Assembly: GCA_022828595.1 (NCBI GenBank)
Contig: JAKGHH010000003.1
Span: 17,050,934-17,114,933, forward strand
Source: Nelumbo lutea
Lineage: Eukaryota; Streptophyta; Magnoliopsida; Proteales; Nelumbonaceae
Direction of reading: 5' to 3'
Length of the DNA: 64,000 nt
Shown here: one piece after another, positions 1-13,200 of the stretch
Layout: each line of letters begins with the position of its first letter
Numbering within the stretch: the first letter of the stretch is position 1
Position numbers and translations under genes: made by a program
Notes under the pieces: generated by a model
Told to the model about the DNA's origin: nothing
The model's input: the letters and a program-made list of their open reading frames with translations, nothing else
Database searches by the model: none

Positions 1-348
1 CTTGAATTCTCTCTCTCTCCTAGTTGTAGGTATCCTACCCACCTGTGAGTTGGACAAACAAATAATTTCCTTAAAAAGATCTTGTACATGGTTTTATGTA
101 GGGAAAATAAGTTTTTGTACATTTCCCTTTTCTCCCAAGAAAAGAAGGTGAAAATTTTCATTCATTAGATGGTAGGAGTTTCATATGGTTATTATCTGTC
201 AACTACATCATCATGTTTAGTTGGGCCCAAGTGATGGATTTTGGCAAAGAATCAAGACACATTGAAGGAAGTGTGTACTTCATCTATTTTTTTCCCCTTC
301 TTTGAACTTTCCGGTGATAATTTCTTTTTCTCTGCAATACTTGTGCAG
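1..348 (+). other. Pectinesterase intron containing a degenerate exon-fragment copy
   Basis: This is the intron before the first in-window PME exon; its acceptor AG is at 347-348. About 258-290 closely resembles 391-423 of the downstream exon (the part encoding the IEGSVDFI segment) with a few mismatches. It has no flanking splice sites that would make an exon in frame. It looks like a small internal duplication rather than an alternative exon. Confidence 0.55.
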
Positions 349-2566
349 GATACATTGTATTTGCATTATGGAAAACAGTACTTGAAGGATTGTTATATTG
401 AAGGAAGTGTGGACTTCATCTTTGGGAATAGCACCGCTCTTTTGGAGCATTGCCATATCCACTGCAAATCTGCAGGATTCATAACTGCACAAAGTAGGAA
501 ATCTTCTCAGGAATCAACCGGTTATGTGTTCCTTAGGTGCGTGGCTTCTAGTTCTACTTTCTGCTTAAGTTCTCCAACTATAGGATGACATGGTTTCTGT
601 TGTAGTGCATATTTTTGCTCTTGGGTTCCTGTCAATCAACATGGTTCTTTACAGATGCAGGTTGAGGAAAACTGAGCTCTGCAAAGAGTACAAATACTTT
701 GACTTACATTTGTTAGTTTCATTTCTTCAAATCCATGAACAAATTCTAATCTATGTCATTAGTGAAGAAGTGAAATCAAGATCTTTGATGATGTAATTGA
801 TAAAGAAAACATGGGTGAAGCCATAACTCTTGAAACTTAGAATCAACTTTTAAATCTTGACATGCTAGCAAACTTTAAAAGAAAACTTGATGATTTGGTT
901 GGAACTCGCAGAAGTTACAAACTTTAGGATTTAAAAATCGAATTACAAACCTTTAAGATGCTAACAAACTCTTAGCATGAAATTGATGCCTTGACCCTTC
1001 AAATTTTTGAAAGACCTCTTAGTTAAATAAATAAAAGTATTTTGCACAAGTAAATAAGAAAGCTTCTATTTTTGAAGTTGACTTATCTATATGCAGATCT
1101 TTTACACCAGAAGTGTGTGGGTAGTTCATTCTTTTCCTTGCTTATAAATTGTTATGCATGAAGTTTTCCTCCTTTTCAGGTTGGTTTATCTGCTATTCAA
1201 AACCTTTCCAGTTCCTTTGTTTATATTAACAGCACAAGCTATGTAAGTTGCCATTATTGACTTGGCTTAAGAACGAAGAGTTATTATTCAGCTCTTTGAA
1301 AGGTAAAATTGAATGTGATGTTAATAACGTCTTTTCTCATGTTACTCGTTAAAAAAAGTGAATGTAATAATCTTTGCCTGGAGCTTCGTTTCATCTGTTG
1401 CTTGTGATGTGAAATGGGAAGCTCTGTAAGGTTTCTTATTTTTTGTTGCTGTGAATAAAATGTTTACATTGAAGATGTGTATAGGTTTCCTACCTTTCCC
1501 TTCCTTTTTCTTCAAACCAAATGCAGCCTTAAGCATCATTGTTCAGGAAAATGTGTTAATCTGGAAAACACATTAATGCCTCTTGTCTCCTATAGAAAGA
1601 TATTCCATGTCTACATCTCACAGTTTCTTGGTTTCTGTCTTTCTTTTCCTAAATCATCTGAGGATCAAATTCTTCTTTGTTTTCCTTTCATGACTAACAT
1701 AGGTATGTAACCAAGTCAATGAATGCAGATGTGTGATTACTGGAAATGGAGGGACTAATTATTCATATCTTGGACGACCATGGGGCCCATTTGGCAGAGT
1801 GGTCTTTGCATACACGTGGATGGACGCATGTATTAGACCTGTTGGGTGGAATAATTGGAACAAACCAGAAAATGAGAGAAGTGCTTGCTTTTATGAATAC
1901 AGGTACTGTTTGTTCCCTTGATTAGTTGCATTGTTGAAATTGAAATAAGAACCAGAGTAGTGGTTTTAAACAGCTCAGAATGACCATAATTAATGGTTAA
2001 AAAGGAAATGCTGCCTGAGACTCACTGGAGTCAAATTATTTTGGCTGAATACTCCTGCTAGAGTAACTTGGCTCATCTCCAATAACTCAGAAGTTTCATG
2101 AATCATGACTTGGGCTGATTGACATCCCTCTGGGTTTTGTGTTTTTTAATATAGAGAAAAAATCTGCAGATTATAGAGATTATATTGTGGGATCATTTTA
2201 GGGGTGAGTATGAAGGTTGTCTGCAGTTCCTGCTTGGTTATACCATGCAGTGTTGTCATGCTGTTGGTAGACATTGTTAGGACTTAGGAATGTATATAAG
2301 ACTAGCAAAGGAAAGTACATTGCTGTTTTCCAAGTTATCCTATCCAGAAGCAGGCTTGCACCATTGCATAGTTTGTTTGTTTCTCTAACAATCAAAATTG
2401 CAGGTGTTTTGGGCCAGGTAGTTGCCCCTCGAAACGAGTAACATGGTGCAGGGAATTGGTGGATGAAGAAGCAGAACAGTTTCTTATGCATTATTTTATT
2501 GACCCGAATCCTGAGAGGCCTTGGCTAGTCCAGAGAATGGGCCTAAAGGTACCATTTTCTGCTTAG
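349..2566 (+). CDS. PME31: Pectinesterase (PME31-type), last three exons, 5' part outside window
   Basis: Pectin methylesterase removes methyl esters from homogalacturonan and so alters wall stiffness. Exons read by hand: 349-536, 1729-1902 and 2404-2566 (stop TAG at 2564-2566). Each is bounded by AG and GT and the phases close. The first in-window exon opens with DTLY and carries GSVDFIFGN, which together hold the two family catalytic Asp residues, then ITAQ. The second carries YLGRPWG with the substrate-binding Arg and Trp. The last ends in a short tail after RPWL. The order, the cysteine-rich CFGPGSC segment and the C-terminus match Arabidopsis PME31 from memory, a PME without the long inhibitor-like pro-region. 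The remaining upstream exons must lie before base 1. No stop or frameshift is seen. The assignment to the PME31 group rather than a close paralogue is inference. Confidence 0.92.
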
Positions 2567-3632
2567 AGATTGTTGAAGGTTGTTGCCTATAGAAGATTCC
2601 AAAGTCAATAGTGTCAGATTTTAATGCAATTTTTTTTTTTTATGGAAGATGAATAACTCAATCTAGCTAAATTGGCCCAACTTCCCCAGATGAGTGAGAA
2701 TATGATCGAGTTCTATGACCATTTGCTGCTTGCTAAGTTTGACCTTTCCCACAGTGAAGTGGGTTGGCAAGTCACTGATATTAAGAGATCTGCATTTGAC
2801 AGGATCTACTCGTGAGTTGATGCCATTGTTTCCAGAGATAGATTAAGCTTCTGGAACTTTCTGAACAAGCTTTATAAAGTTAATATTTTGAACTTTTATT
2901 TATTTATTTTTATTTTTATTTTTATTTTTTTTTTGTATTCGGTGCCATGCACCATTGATAACTTCCCTTTGACCCCCTTTTCCCCAAAGTGCTGGAAGCC
3001 AACATGGGTGGAGACCAAACTAAAACATAAAATGACAATGTGCTCCATTTAGCTTCTGAAAAAAAAAGAGGTTTTTACTGTTCAGTTCACTCCTATAAAT
3101 CTTAGTTCATTCTGATCGTGGATGGATGCCAAATCCATGGGCAGGATGTGGTTTATAGGGGGCTATAGACTACTACGAAGGGACTGTAATTTCAGATTTG
3201 TGAGGGCCCGTACAGTTTACTTATCCAAAAAAAATTACCACTACCCAATCTCGGGCCTTGGGAGTTGGGAGGGGTGGATCAGAACTTTTTTGATTTTTTT
3301 TTTATTTGGTAATTAAGATTTCCACTGAATCCAACAAGGTACCATAACTCTCTTGATTGGGTGGACCATTACCCAATGAAAACTCTTTTGAGCCCGACAC
3401 TCTTGTACAAGGCACCATGTAATCCAATCGGACTATGTAAAGTAACCCAATCAAGTGTTAAGGTTTATGGAGTAAAACCCATTATACGTTACCTGTAAAA
3501 GTCCATAGTCGGTCTTTACACTTCACATTCGAGTTCTTTCACAGTTTCACCAACAAAAAGTATTACGTCAAGCAAAGACCAGAGGGCTTTTCCTATGGAT
3601 ATGTGGTGATGTTTTATTTTTTATTTTTTTTT
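2567..3632. other. Intergenic region downstream of the pectinesterase
   Basis: This covers the PME 3' UTR and spacer. No gene is recognised. A 41-codon ATG reading frame at 2692-2817 matches nothing I know. T-rich runs occur at 2900-2935. Confidence 0.5.
3232..3310 (-). repeat. Possible 3' fragment of a tRNA-derived SINE
   Basis: The stretch with TACCCAATC followed by GGGCCTTGGGAGTTGGGAGGGG resembles the tail part of the clearer SINE copies near 24.4 kb and 50.0 kb and is followed by a T-rich run. Only the tail half is visible and no promoter boxes are present, so confidence is low. Confidence 0.35.
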
Positions 3633-4356
3633 GGGAAAATTTCTTGAAGTACCCTTGATGTTTAGGAAATTGGTTAACTCTATTCTTATTGTTTATATAT
3701 TGTCTTAAAGTATCCTTAAGTTTTTTGACAATTGTTTAAAACCTCATTTTCCATTAATTTTCCGTTACATTCCGTCACATATGACATCACATGATTGATA
3801 TATATTTTTTTAAAATTCCTAAAATACCCTTTTACATCACCAACATCTTTCACTCTCTTCTCCATCAGTCTACTTCTTCCATCTTTGGCATGACAAGTTT
3901 GGACGCCTACCCCTCTCCATTTTGGCATGATGAGAACAATAAACAAACAAGGGTTTGGCAGAGAGAGGCGGGCATACACGCCAGAACACCATGAGAGGAC
4001 CATGTTCTTGTAGCAGGTGATCTTGAATCACATTCCATGCTTCTTCAGACGAACCACTACCACGTTTGTTAATCTCTTCTGTCCTATCGATTGAACCAAT
4101 GCCTTGAAAGGCATTTGTGTCTTTTTCAAATGTCACTTAACGGTTGGTTAACAATTAGTTAATAACAAGTACTGGATTGTCATGTTTTGAAAGTTCGAGT
4201 ATTGAATTGTCGCATTTTAAAGTTTGGGGACCAAATTGGCATTAGGCCCAAAGTATAGGGTACTAATCAGGATTTTTTCTTTTAAAATAATATGTAAATA
4301 GTAAGGGTAGAGTTGGTCAATTTCCAAACCATATGGATAATTTAAGAGATTTGCCC
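3633..4356. mobile_element. TIR element (MULE/MITE-like) with unrelated-looking cargo
   Basis: The ends form long imperfect inverted repeats. The left end begins GGGAAAATTTCTTGAAGTAC; the reverse complement of the right end begins GGGCAAATCTCTTAAATTAT. Similarity continues through GGAAATTGG-TAACTCTA and GGAAATTGACCAACTCTA for about 50 bp. Both flanks are T runs, so a target-site duplication cannot be told from the host sequence. The middle (about 3840-4140) is less AT-rich and holds overlapping short reading frames. Such cargo is typical of Pack-type elements but I do not recognise its source. The element is non-autonomous, with no transposase reading frame. Confidence 0.6.
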
Positions 4357-5519
4357 TTTTTTTAAGGAGCATTTAAAAAGTGGATTATACCCATTGTTGA
4401 ATTAAAGATTTCTTCTTTAGACATGTATCTACCCCTATCGGAAAACATGAAATTAGTTAACTTCAATTTTAGAAAAAAAATGTTAACTTATTTATATATC
4501 TATAAAAGATGCCCAATTTAAAAGATGTGGGACTAATAATGTGTTTGATTCAATTCCTAATTCAAATAAAAGATTCATTATAAATAATATCAATGAAAGA
4601 GGTCTCTTTCAAGTTGTCAATTGTAAATTGAATATCGTTTGACTTTTTTGTTTTGAAAATAAAGGACTCAAATTAAATATATCATATAAATACTAAATCT
4701 CAAATGCAAAACATTATAAAGGTTGTTTGTCCTTAGTATAGGGTCATTCTCTATGAATATTTAAAGCGTAAGGTTTTCATTTTCCATAGTCCATGGGGGT
4801 GCGAGTCTATTCTTTCACGTTTGCTTTTAATACCATTAATCATCACTCATCACTCATTAGACAGTAATCAAGCCTTGCATGAGTAAAGGTTGGTACTTGG
4901 TATACGGATAAAAAATGAAAACCATGAATATTATGAAAAAAGCATTAAAGGAAATAATTGTACAAGTTTCAAAAGGATATAGAATAGAAGGCACTGATTG
5001 GTTTGATTGGAACGCTAACAGAAAAAAAAAGTTGAAATTCCACCTATAGATCTGGTTTGACATAAAGGCAATAGTATATCAAGTCGAACAAAACTTGTAC
5101 TACCATTCTTTGGAAAATAGAAACTAAGGGCCTGTTCTTTTGTTATGAACTATGACATCTGAAAGTGTAATAATAACACTAAAAGGTATATTAGTATTAG
5201 TGAACTTTTCTTTTTTTTTTGAAGGCAAAGAATGTTGTTCTGAATTTTAAATCTTGAAAATTATCAAATATCCATTTTGACCCTATATATTAGAGTTTTT
5301 ATTTGTCTTTTTGGGGTATCATTGATAAATAAAATGTTGTATAATTGCCCTTTAAGAAATAAGAGGAAACAAATAACATTTTTTCTCTTAAAATTAAAAT
5401 ATTCCTCTTAAGAAATAAGAGTTAAGAGGAAACAAAAACACACCCTCAGCATCATAACTCACAAGTCATAACTAGGACGAGGACCCTGACATTACCTGGA
5501 ATTGGCAAGCAAGGTTTTT
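4357..5519. other. Intergenic, AT-rich, no gene seen
   Basis: Low-complexity AT-rich sequence without a reading frame I can support. The stretch near 5130-5450 is repeat-like but I could not delimit it. Confidence 0.45.
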
Positions 5520-5822
5520 AAAGCTGGATTGGACAAGGAATCATTCTGGGTCCAGTTCCCAGATTGAACTATCTGACCGTTCTGTTCGAACGGATGGCCT
5601 ACTGTGACAAAAAAAATTAAAAAAAAAAAAAGACAAAAAACCATTCCCGGGTCAAATGGTTCGATAGATTAATTGCCTAATCAACAGCAGATCATTGACC
5701 AAATCAACAGTTTTGGGGTAAAACAGAACAGATCATGTGACTGGTTTCACTGTTCGGTCAGGTGAGCAGTTCCTGGTTTCTCTGGTCCAACCGTCCAGTC
5801 AGGTCCAGTTTTGAAAACATTG
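5520..5822. mobile_element. MITE (hAT-like), CAAGGTTTT family
   Basis: The left terminus CAAGGTTTTTAAAGCTGG is matched in inverted orientation by the right terminus, whose reverse complement is CAATGTTTTCAAAACTGG. Flanking 8-bp direct repeats are TTGGCAAG (5512-5519) and CTGGCAAG (5823-5830), 7 of 8 matching, which fits a hAT-type target duplication. About 303 bp long and non-coding. Related elements occur at 38289-38579 and 40569-41844. Confidence 0.7.
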
Positions 5823-7221
5823 CTGGCAAGTATTATTGGATACGAACCTGGATGTATAGACCCAGCTCCTTTGTTCAATCCAAATTCATTAACTCAGAGG
5901 ACACCATGAAGATGAGGACATATTTTTCTCGTTCTAACCTTGCGCTTTTAGCTATAACAATATTTAACAGAAGCTTGAAGATTCAGGCATCCTTGGCTTC
6001 ATGTCAAGGGATTTGTTTCCAATTGAACAACACGAATGAGACTCCTGTTAATCCTGTTTTTTTATTTTTGAAACATAATGAAACATTTTCTTTTTAAAAA
6101 AAGTTTCAACCTGGTCTATTGCGGACAGCGGACCCAATTCTATTCTGGAGTGATGCCAGGTAAGATCATCAGACGTGCTCGTCCAGACGGTTTCTGTCAT
6201 CGTCCCGGCAATGACCTAAAATAAGAACTGCAGACTTCTGTTATATGGCCAAGGGCTTCACAGATTAAAAAAAAGAAAGGAAGAAGCAAGAATGTTCGCT
6301 CAAACAGCTCTAACAGGATTTCTTTCCAAAGTCATCTAGCTTGCCATGACCCTCTGATGTTAAAATCCTGTTCTTTTGTCTCTTTTCTTTTTTAAGATCG
6401 CATTCAAATTTTCTTCCAGACGAGATCGAATTATCAAAAAGATTGGCATGAGAAGGTGCTGTTTTGGTACCTGCATTCATCAATGTCAGTAATTCTGTAG
6501 TTACATACTTTACCTTATTAAGGAAGAAAAATATGGGAGGGAAAAAGGGAGGAAACTAACATGCACCAAATATATTACTTCAAAGTACCATCAAAATCTT
6601 CTTGAGTTTACCAGTTAAAAGAACAGACGCGCAGAGCTACATGTCCGACCAAAGAAGACCTCTCTATGACAGAAATTTGGAAACTGCAACAGTGACTCGC
6701 AAACATATATGATGGATGTATCATGGACAATTTTTCTCAATAAGTTCAGTAAAATCATAGCAAACCCTATTTTACAGCATAAAGGCTTCAGTATTTACAG
6801 AAGACAACGTAAGACCAGGAATGTTTGCTTGTCCAATGTCTCGAGAAACAGGTAGGTACAGATGATTGCGGATGACAAAGATGATGCAGGACTTTTTAGC
6901 CTCACAATAACCAGTTGTACAAAGTAATGAAAGAGAAACTCTTTTCTAACAAACTTCTGACATCGGTACCAAAACCCTCCTTACAAGCTCCTTGAGCAGC
7001 ACAAAACCCTATTGGGACAGAGATATTTGTGGTACCAAAAGATCTAAGCCTCACATCTTATAAGTAGCAAATTGACCATGAAGATACAGGATTCCATTCA
7101 CCAAAACCTATTTCACCCAATGGAAAATCTCCCACACCTGGATAAACAAAGGAAGAGGAGTTGATGGTAACACCTAGAAAACATCAGAACATGCTTATTT
7201 CCATACAGTACCTTCCACAAA
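5823..7221 (-). other. Intergenic spacer and 3' UTR side of the VIK-like gene
   Basis: No separate gene is recognised. The part next to 7222 should be the kinase 3' UTR. A possible 74-nt 3' UTR intron could run 7211 to 7138 on the minus strand (GAAG|GTACTG donor, ATCCAG| acceptor), but only transcripts would settle it. Confidence 0.4.
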
Positions 7222-10200
7222 TTATGTATTAAAGAAGTTCCAATGATGTTCGGCTGGTAGGCTATCTTTAATCTTTTCAAGTCTCTTGAGTATTTCCAGG
7301 AAAGTAGGTCTCTGGTTCATGTCAGCAGCCCAGCACTGCTCTGTCAGCCTAAAGTATCCAACAAAATGAAATCAGTACCTTCTTGTTCATGTTTGACTAA
7401 GGAGATGCTAAGAGCTCAAATAATGTGCTAACATAACAAAGATGTCTCCATCTAAGGGGGATGAGGAAGAAAAGTAAAATCAAGGGCATTGTAGAACAAT
7501 GTGTCGGCCACCTGATGTAGACAGAGAAGCAAGAATCAGTGGAGAATTAAATCAGTTTTCCAATTGCTACAATTCAGAATTTTTGTCTAATTGGGAAATT
7601 TTCAAGTTTTTTAATTTATTTTTTAGTTTCTCAGTGTCTCAGGAATAAGGTTTTTTTTCTAGAAATTTACTGTTCTTAGTAAAAGTCAAAATTATTATTT
7701 ATAGATTATAGTAACTTTTGGACTTAATATTTATATGGTTGGATCAAGGCTTAGTTGAGAGTTCAGTTAGCATATTCTGGTTATTGATAGATTTTCTCTC
7801 TTTTTCCCTTTCTCACTTATTTCTTCTTCTAAGTGCTCTCTCTATTTGCTATTTACAGCAAGAGTTTTCTCATTCTTCCTAGTCTCTCGTTCATTCCTCT
7901 GTGGACAGTGAGCTGTTTACGTACTTCACCTAATTCTTCATCCTTAATCAAACCAAATCATCTTTCTTCACCCTACAAAGCCCACCACCATATCTGAAAT
8001 TTGTAGGACACCCACCCCTACCTGTTCTACATCACCACCTCTTGGATGGCCAAATAGTCATAAAGTCAATAGATGCCTAAAAACTCCAAACCGAACCATC
8101 CATTGAAAAAAGAAAAAAACTTGTGATCACAACAGGGTAGGTTGAGTTTTTGCAGAAATGCTAAATTATTAGATGATGTTCAAAGCATTTGATTTTTGTT
8201 ATTTCTGTTTTATCGCATATCTAAGAGGTGGCCCAACTAGTAAAGAATGTTGACCATTTAGGTGGAACATAATATGTTAAAGCACAAATTAACCACTTTC
8301 AGGTCCCAAAGAGAGTAAATGTTCTATAATTCACATACTCTTTCAGTTCAGCACTGTAGCTTCTAGCACGAAAGACAGGCCTATGACCTTCTGCCATGTG
8401 TTTGGCTGCTTCATAAGGTTCATAGTTGGTCAATGGAGGATCCCCTTCTAGCATCTACAGTAAATGTTGTAAAAATCATGTAATAAAGCCCAAATTGAAA
8501 ATAAAATAAAATAAAATAAAACCATATTTCCAATGCATAGCCACAACATAGAAGCAATTACCTCATACAATATCATTGCAAAAGAGAAAACGTCAACCTT
8601 TTTATCATATTTCCGATGCTTGAAAACTTCAGGAGCCATATACCGATCTTTTGTAGTGCTCCAAGGAGAAACAAATGAGGATGTTGATAAAAGAAACTAT
8701 TGTAATAGAACAATTTCAGGTATAGAAAAATGATAAATCCTTTAATGCAATACTCACAGCTTCCAGTCTCCCCAGTCATCTTGTACACATCATGAGAATT
8801 CTGAACCCTGATTAGTTTGCTTAATCCAAAGTCCCCAACCTTCAAATGATCTGCACTCGAGTTAACCAAAAGTACATTCCTAGAAGTTCAATCAAAACAA
8901 GATGTCAACACCACCATATTCCTGATAATTGAGGACAAGTCACGGGGTAGGGATGTTTCAAGAAGTTAGGACTTTGGACTTTGGGCAAAGTCATAATTGT
9001 TGCCGAAGAGACTTCCATTTACTAAATAACTTTCAATGTACATAGATCATGGAAATCTGCACAGCAGTTTGTGTTGATTATTTATTTACTTTTTATCCAT
9101 TCACTGCCATTGTGTTTGAATGGAACCTGGAACGATTGTGGTTTTCTATTGCATTTGAGAAAACAAGACCATCTTGAAACAAAGTCATTTCCATTTTCTT
9201 AAGAAAGAAATTAGTTCTGCCCAGAAATTAGTCCGTTTTTCTCGACAATCAGAAATCTGAAACAACTCCATTGTAGATGATAACACTGGGTTCAAATGCT
9301 ATTGGAAACTAAAATGAAATTGTTGCCTTTAAGTTCCATCCAGAAATGTAATGATCCTCAAGAATGAATTAATCAAGCCCCCCAAATAAGGGCATTTAGA
9401 AGACAAAACCCTGCTACAATTTTCGGCTCAAAAAAAAAAAAAAAAAGAAATCAATCTCACCTTGGTTTTAAATCACGGTGAATAATGACATTTGGTTCAT
9501 TATGTAGATAGGCCATGCCCCTGCCAAATAAGATCAAATTAATCATAATAACATTGAGATTTTACTGAATGAACTTCCCTTGAAAAAACAAAAAGAATGT
9601 CCATTGTATATCTTAAGTTAATGCATTCCCTAACACTACATAAACCTTTTTAATTCATGATGTCTTTAGTGAAAATTTTTCATTGTATCAAACCACCCCA
9701 GCTTACAAGGTATGGATATCATCTATGCTTAAATCTTAATAAATTAAAACACCAAAGCTGAAGAAATTCTTCTTCTTGATCATAAACATGCAAAGTATGC
9801 TAACCCATCAAAAAGAAAAAAAGCAAGGCATATAACACTTGATTCAGGCACTCAACTTGAATTGATGTAATTCACATTCTTATTTAACTTCTACACGATT
9901 CAAGCTGGATATTGGCCCCACGATATTGTTATGAAATTCTGATGTATTAAACTGCACATGGGGAGTTTACATAGTAAAGTTTCAAGCAGCAAGCCCATTT
10001 AAATGGAGGTCAATTCAAGATTTTGAAATATCATAGCAATCCCATGACTACATCATACATTTCCCTCTTACAACCATGATTACCTTCATTCCTCTCAAAG
10101 AATTGTTTTCTCACATCAGTATTCACTAAACAGCCATAATATGAATAAAATGGCCAAACAAACTAATGATGTTAGAAGCATGCAACAACCTCCATTTCTA

Positions 10201-13200
10201 CTTAGAGGAGGAAATATCAGACTCAGAAGTACCTGGCAATGTCTAAAGCAAAATTTGTGGCTGTTGATGTAGAAATTGAACCTTTTTCTTTGAGGTACTG
10301 ATGGAGATCACCCTGATGCAGCAGTTGCAGCAAAGACAAATTGTCAATATTTTTCAGTTGTCTTTTAGAGAAACATCTCAAACTGGAATACAAAATGGAA
10401 GGAGAGAATTAATTTTACCCCTCTTAGAAACTCAGTAATTAGCATTAAAGGCTTTTTTTCAGTGACAGCTCCAAGAAATTGAACAATATTAGGGTGCCGC
10501 AGCTTCACCAATAGATTGACCTCATGCCTGAAGTCCTGGCTGAATCATGAGAACATACGAACAATAAGAAATATTCACTAAAAAAATGAAAAGCTGCCAC
10601 ATCATAATAACCATTATTTTCTCTGTACAAGTTTCATTGTGGAGGCCTTCCATTGAACTTAGGGTTTACAATGTGAGAACTCCCTTCAAGTTCAATGAAA
10701 TCATTATTTCCTGGAACAAAAGGATCAGTGTATTATTAGTGTTCAATGGATACATTGGTCTTCAGTATTGGTTAAATGCAGACTGTAATTCCTTATGTAG
10801 GTTCTGAACCCATTTGCAACTGGGATGCTCATTGTATTAATTTATCAATGAATGTAATTACTTTAACAAAATATCTTCGTACATTTCATGCCCTCAATAT
10901 GTATGCTAATGTTGTTTGATGGATATAGAAAGAAACTATCATCAAAGAGTGAAGCATACAGAGCGATTATTGGGTAATAACTTGTCACCTTTCTCTTGTA
11001 ATCTTTCTTTTTCTTTAATGAGCTTTCTTTCGCTTTTCAAAAAAAAAAAAACATACAGAGCATCTTACATCACCAATCTATCATCAGAGAGAGATGGAAG
11101 AATGCGTTTCACGGCAACTGGTGTTCCACGCCAAAATGCCTTTAAAATCTCACCAAAAGATCCCTACAAGAAACAACTATAGTAAGCAAAGGAAAATCTT
11201 GCAGTGTATAAAAATACAGCCAGTTTTATGTTGTATATGAAATCGTGTGAATTTTCAGTCAGAGACCAAAGATGAAAACAAATATATCTGCTAGGGAGAC
11301 ATAAAAGGAAACTTTAATTTCCAGAATAAAGGGCATAATCATGTATCCAATTTCACAATAACTCTGTATTCCTCTAACAGCAGATATGGTATACATGATC
11401 ACTGTAAATACAGATCAACATCAGTTTCTTGTCATCTGTAACTCTGTAGTACAGATTATCAATGGAATACATGCATATATGACCAACATGCAAACATGGG
11501 AATGATAAGTGATGGTCCTGAAATCCCTTATTCTGAAAACTAACAAAGTAGTTGATATATAGCAATAAATAGTCCAACTTACCATATTTTTTGACCATCA
11601 GAAACAACACTGCAAGTGGTTTATAGATGGCCCTCAAACCAATTTGAAACAAAGGACAACATATTTGCAATATATAGCTGAATAGATGTTATGCTTCCTC
11701 TGTTATCTTTTTTTCCTTTCTCTTTTTTCTTTTTTCTTCTTGAAGGGGAAAAATCATCATTTTTTTTTATCAGAAAGAGAATTTGGAATTATATTAAAAA
11801 TATGAATCTGGTTATTACAATGAGAGGGTGTATCCACCCAAAGTACAAATCCAACCAACAAAGTTACAAGATTACAATAGTGCCCAAAACAATTGTTGCC
11901 TATATACCCCTTGTTTTTCTAACATATCGGTCATCCCATTTGCTGGCCTTCTAACCCAATTGAAAGTTATGTTCAGCTCCTGCTTGATGCTTTCTATTTC
12001 CCTAAACTCATCCCTATAGATCCATGGCACAAGTTGCTTACTCCTGGTCCAAGAAATGATCAGCATTGAGTCTCCCTCTACTTCCAAGTGCTAAAATTTG
12101 ATTGCTTAGCAATTCATAATCCTTGTAGTAGTGCCATCAGTTCAGCCTTTATTGGAAATGAGTCTAAATCATATGGGGAAGGACTTGTGGGAGCTGGAAA
12201 TGCTACTGACAGCAGTTCATTTCAGATTACCACAATAAAGTTTGATGGACCAAAGTATTTGGAATGGGCCCAATAGGCCGTGGTGGCCATTGGAGGAGGG
12301 GGATAGTTGGGGTATGTGATGGGAGACACAAAGAAGCTAGCACGAGGGGATCCTTCTCTTGCTAAATAGGTCTAGGAGAATTATCTTGTTATGACTTGGT
12401 TATGCAATTCCATGCAGCCCCATACCAACAGAAACTATCTATGTGCAAAGACAGCTAAGGAGACTTGGGACAATATGAAATAAACATATTCTCAAGTCTC
12501 AACCCCTTAAAGTTGCTAGGTCCTATGAATTGAAAAATGAGGTGAATAATCTTAAATAGGGGGAGAAACCTCTGCCAGTTTATTTCTCCACCCTAAAATC
12601 ATTATGGCATGAAATTGATCATCTTAAAACAATTGAGTGGGAGAGCCAGAAAGATGCTGCTACATACAGGAAACTAGTTGAGAAAAACAGTTTTGAATTC
12701 TTGGCTGGTTTAAACAATTAAACTCTAACTATGACATTGTGAGACAACTGCTCACTAGAGATAGTGTCTCTTTATCTCAGGCCTACTCTCTAATACATAG
12801 TGAGGAAAGTAGGAGGAAGGTTATGTTACAAACTTCATCTGTGGAGTCAGCTTTAGCATCCATAAAGCCAAAGCCTGGGGGTGATAAGGAGAAGGAAGGA
12901 AAAAGGGATGTGCTTTGTGACTACTATACTAAGGACACTTGTTGGAAGCTTCATTTTTTTTTTTTTTTTTTGAGAAGGTAAGGTCAAAATTTTATTAAAG
13001 AAGGATGAAAAAAATACAACAATTTCCGGGCATCTCACACCCAGAAAGAAGACATGTTACAGACTCCAAATGGACTGAGTACAGAGCAAATGGAAAACTT
13101 AAACTCAGAGTTAACTGACAGCCAAGAAGCAAGCTTAGACACTGCAGCCTGAATTAATTCCCCCGGACTTCTCACTTTGTTGCAGAAAATTCTGTTGTTT

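Noticed and set aside
241..588. Alternative start of the pectinesterase frame inside the window
   Set aside because: The codon is TTG in an intron; the real exon begins at 349 after a clear acceptor.
2692..2817. 41-codon reading frame after the pectinesterase
   Set aside because: Too short and unlike any family known to me; probably 3' UTR.
8448..8869. Kinase pseudogene fragments (MAPEVF..., VNSSADHL...)
   Set aside because: They are exons 8 and 9 of the intact kinase; stops in the frames lie in introns.
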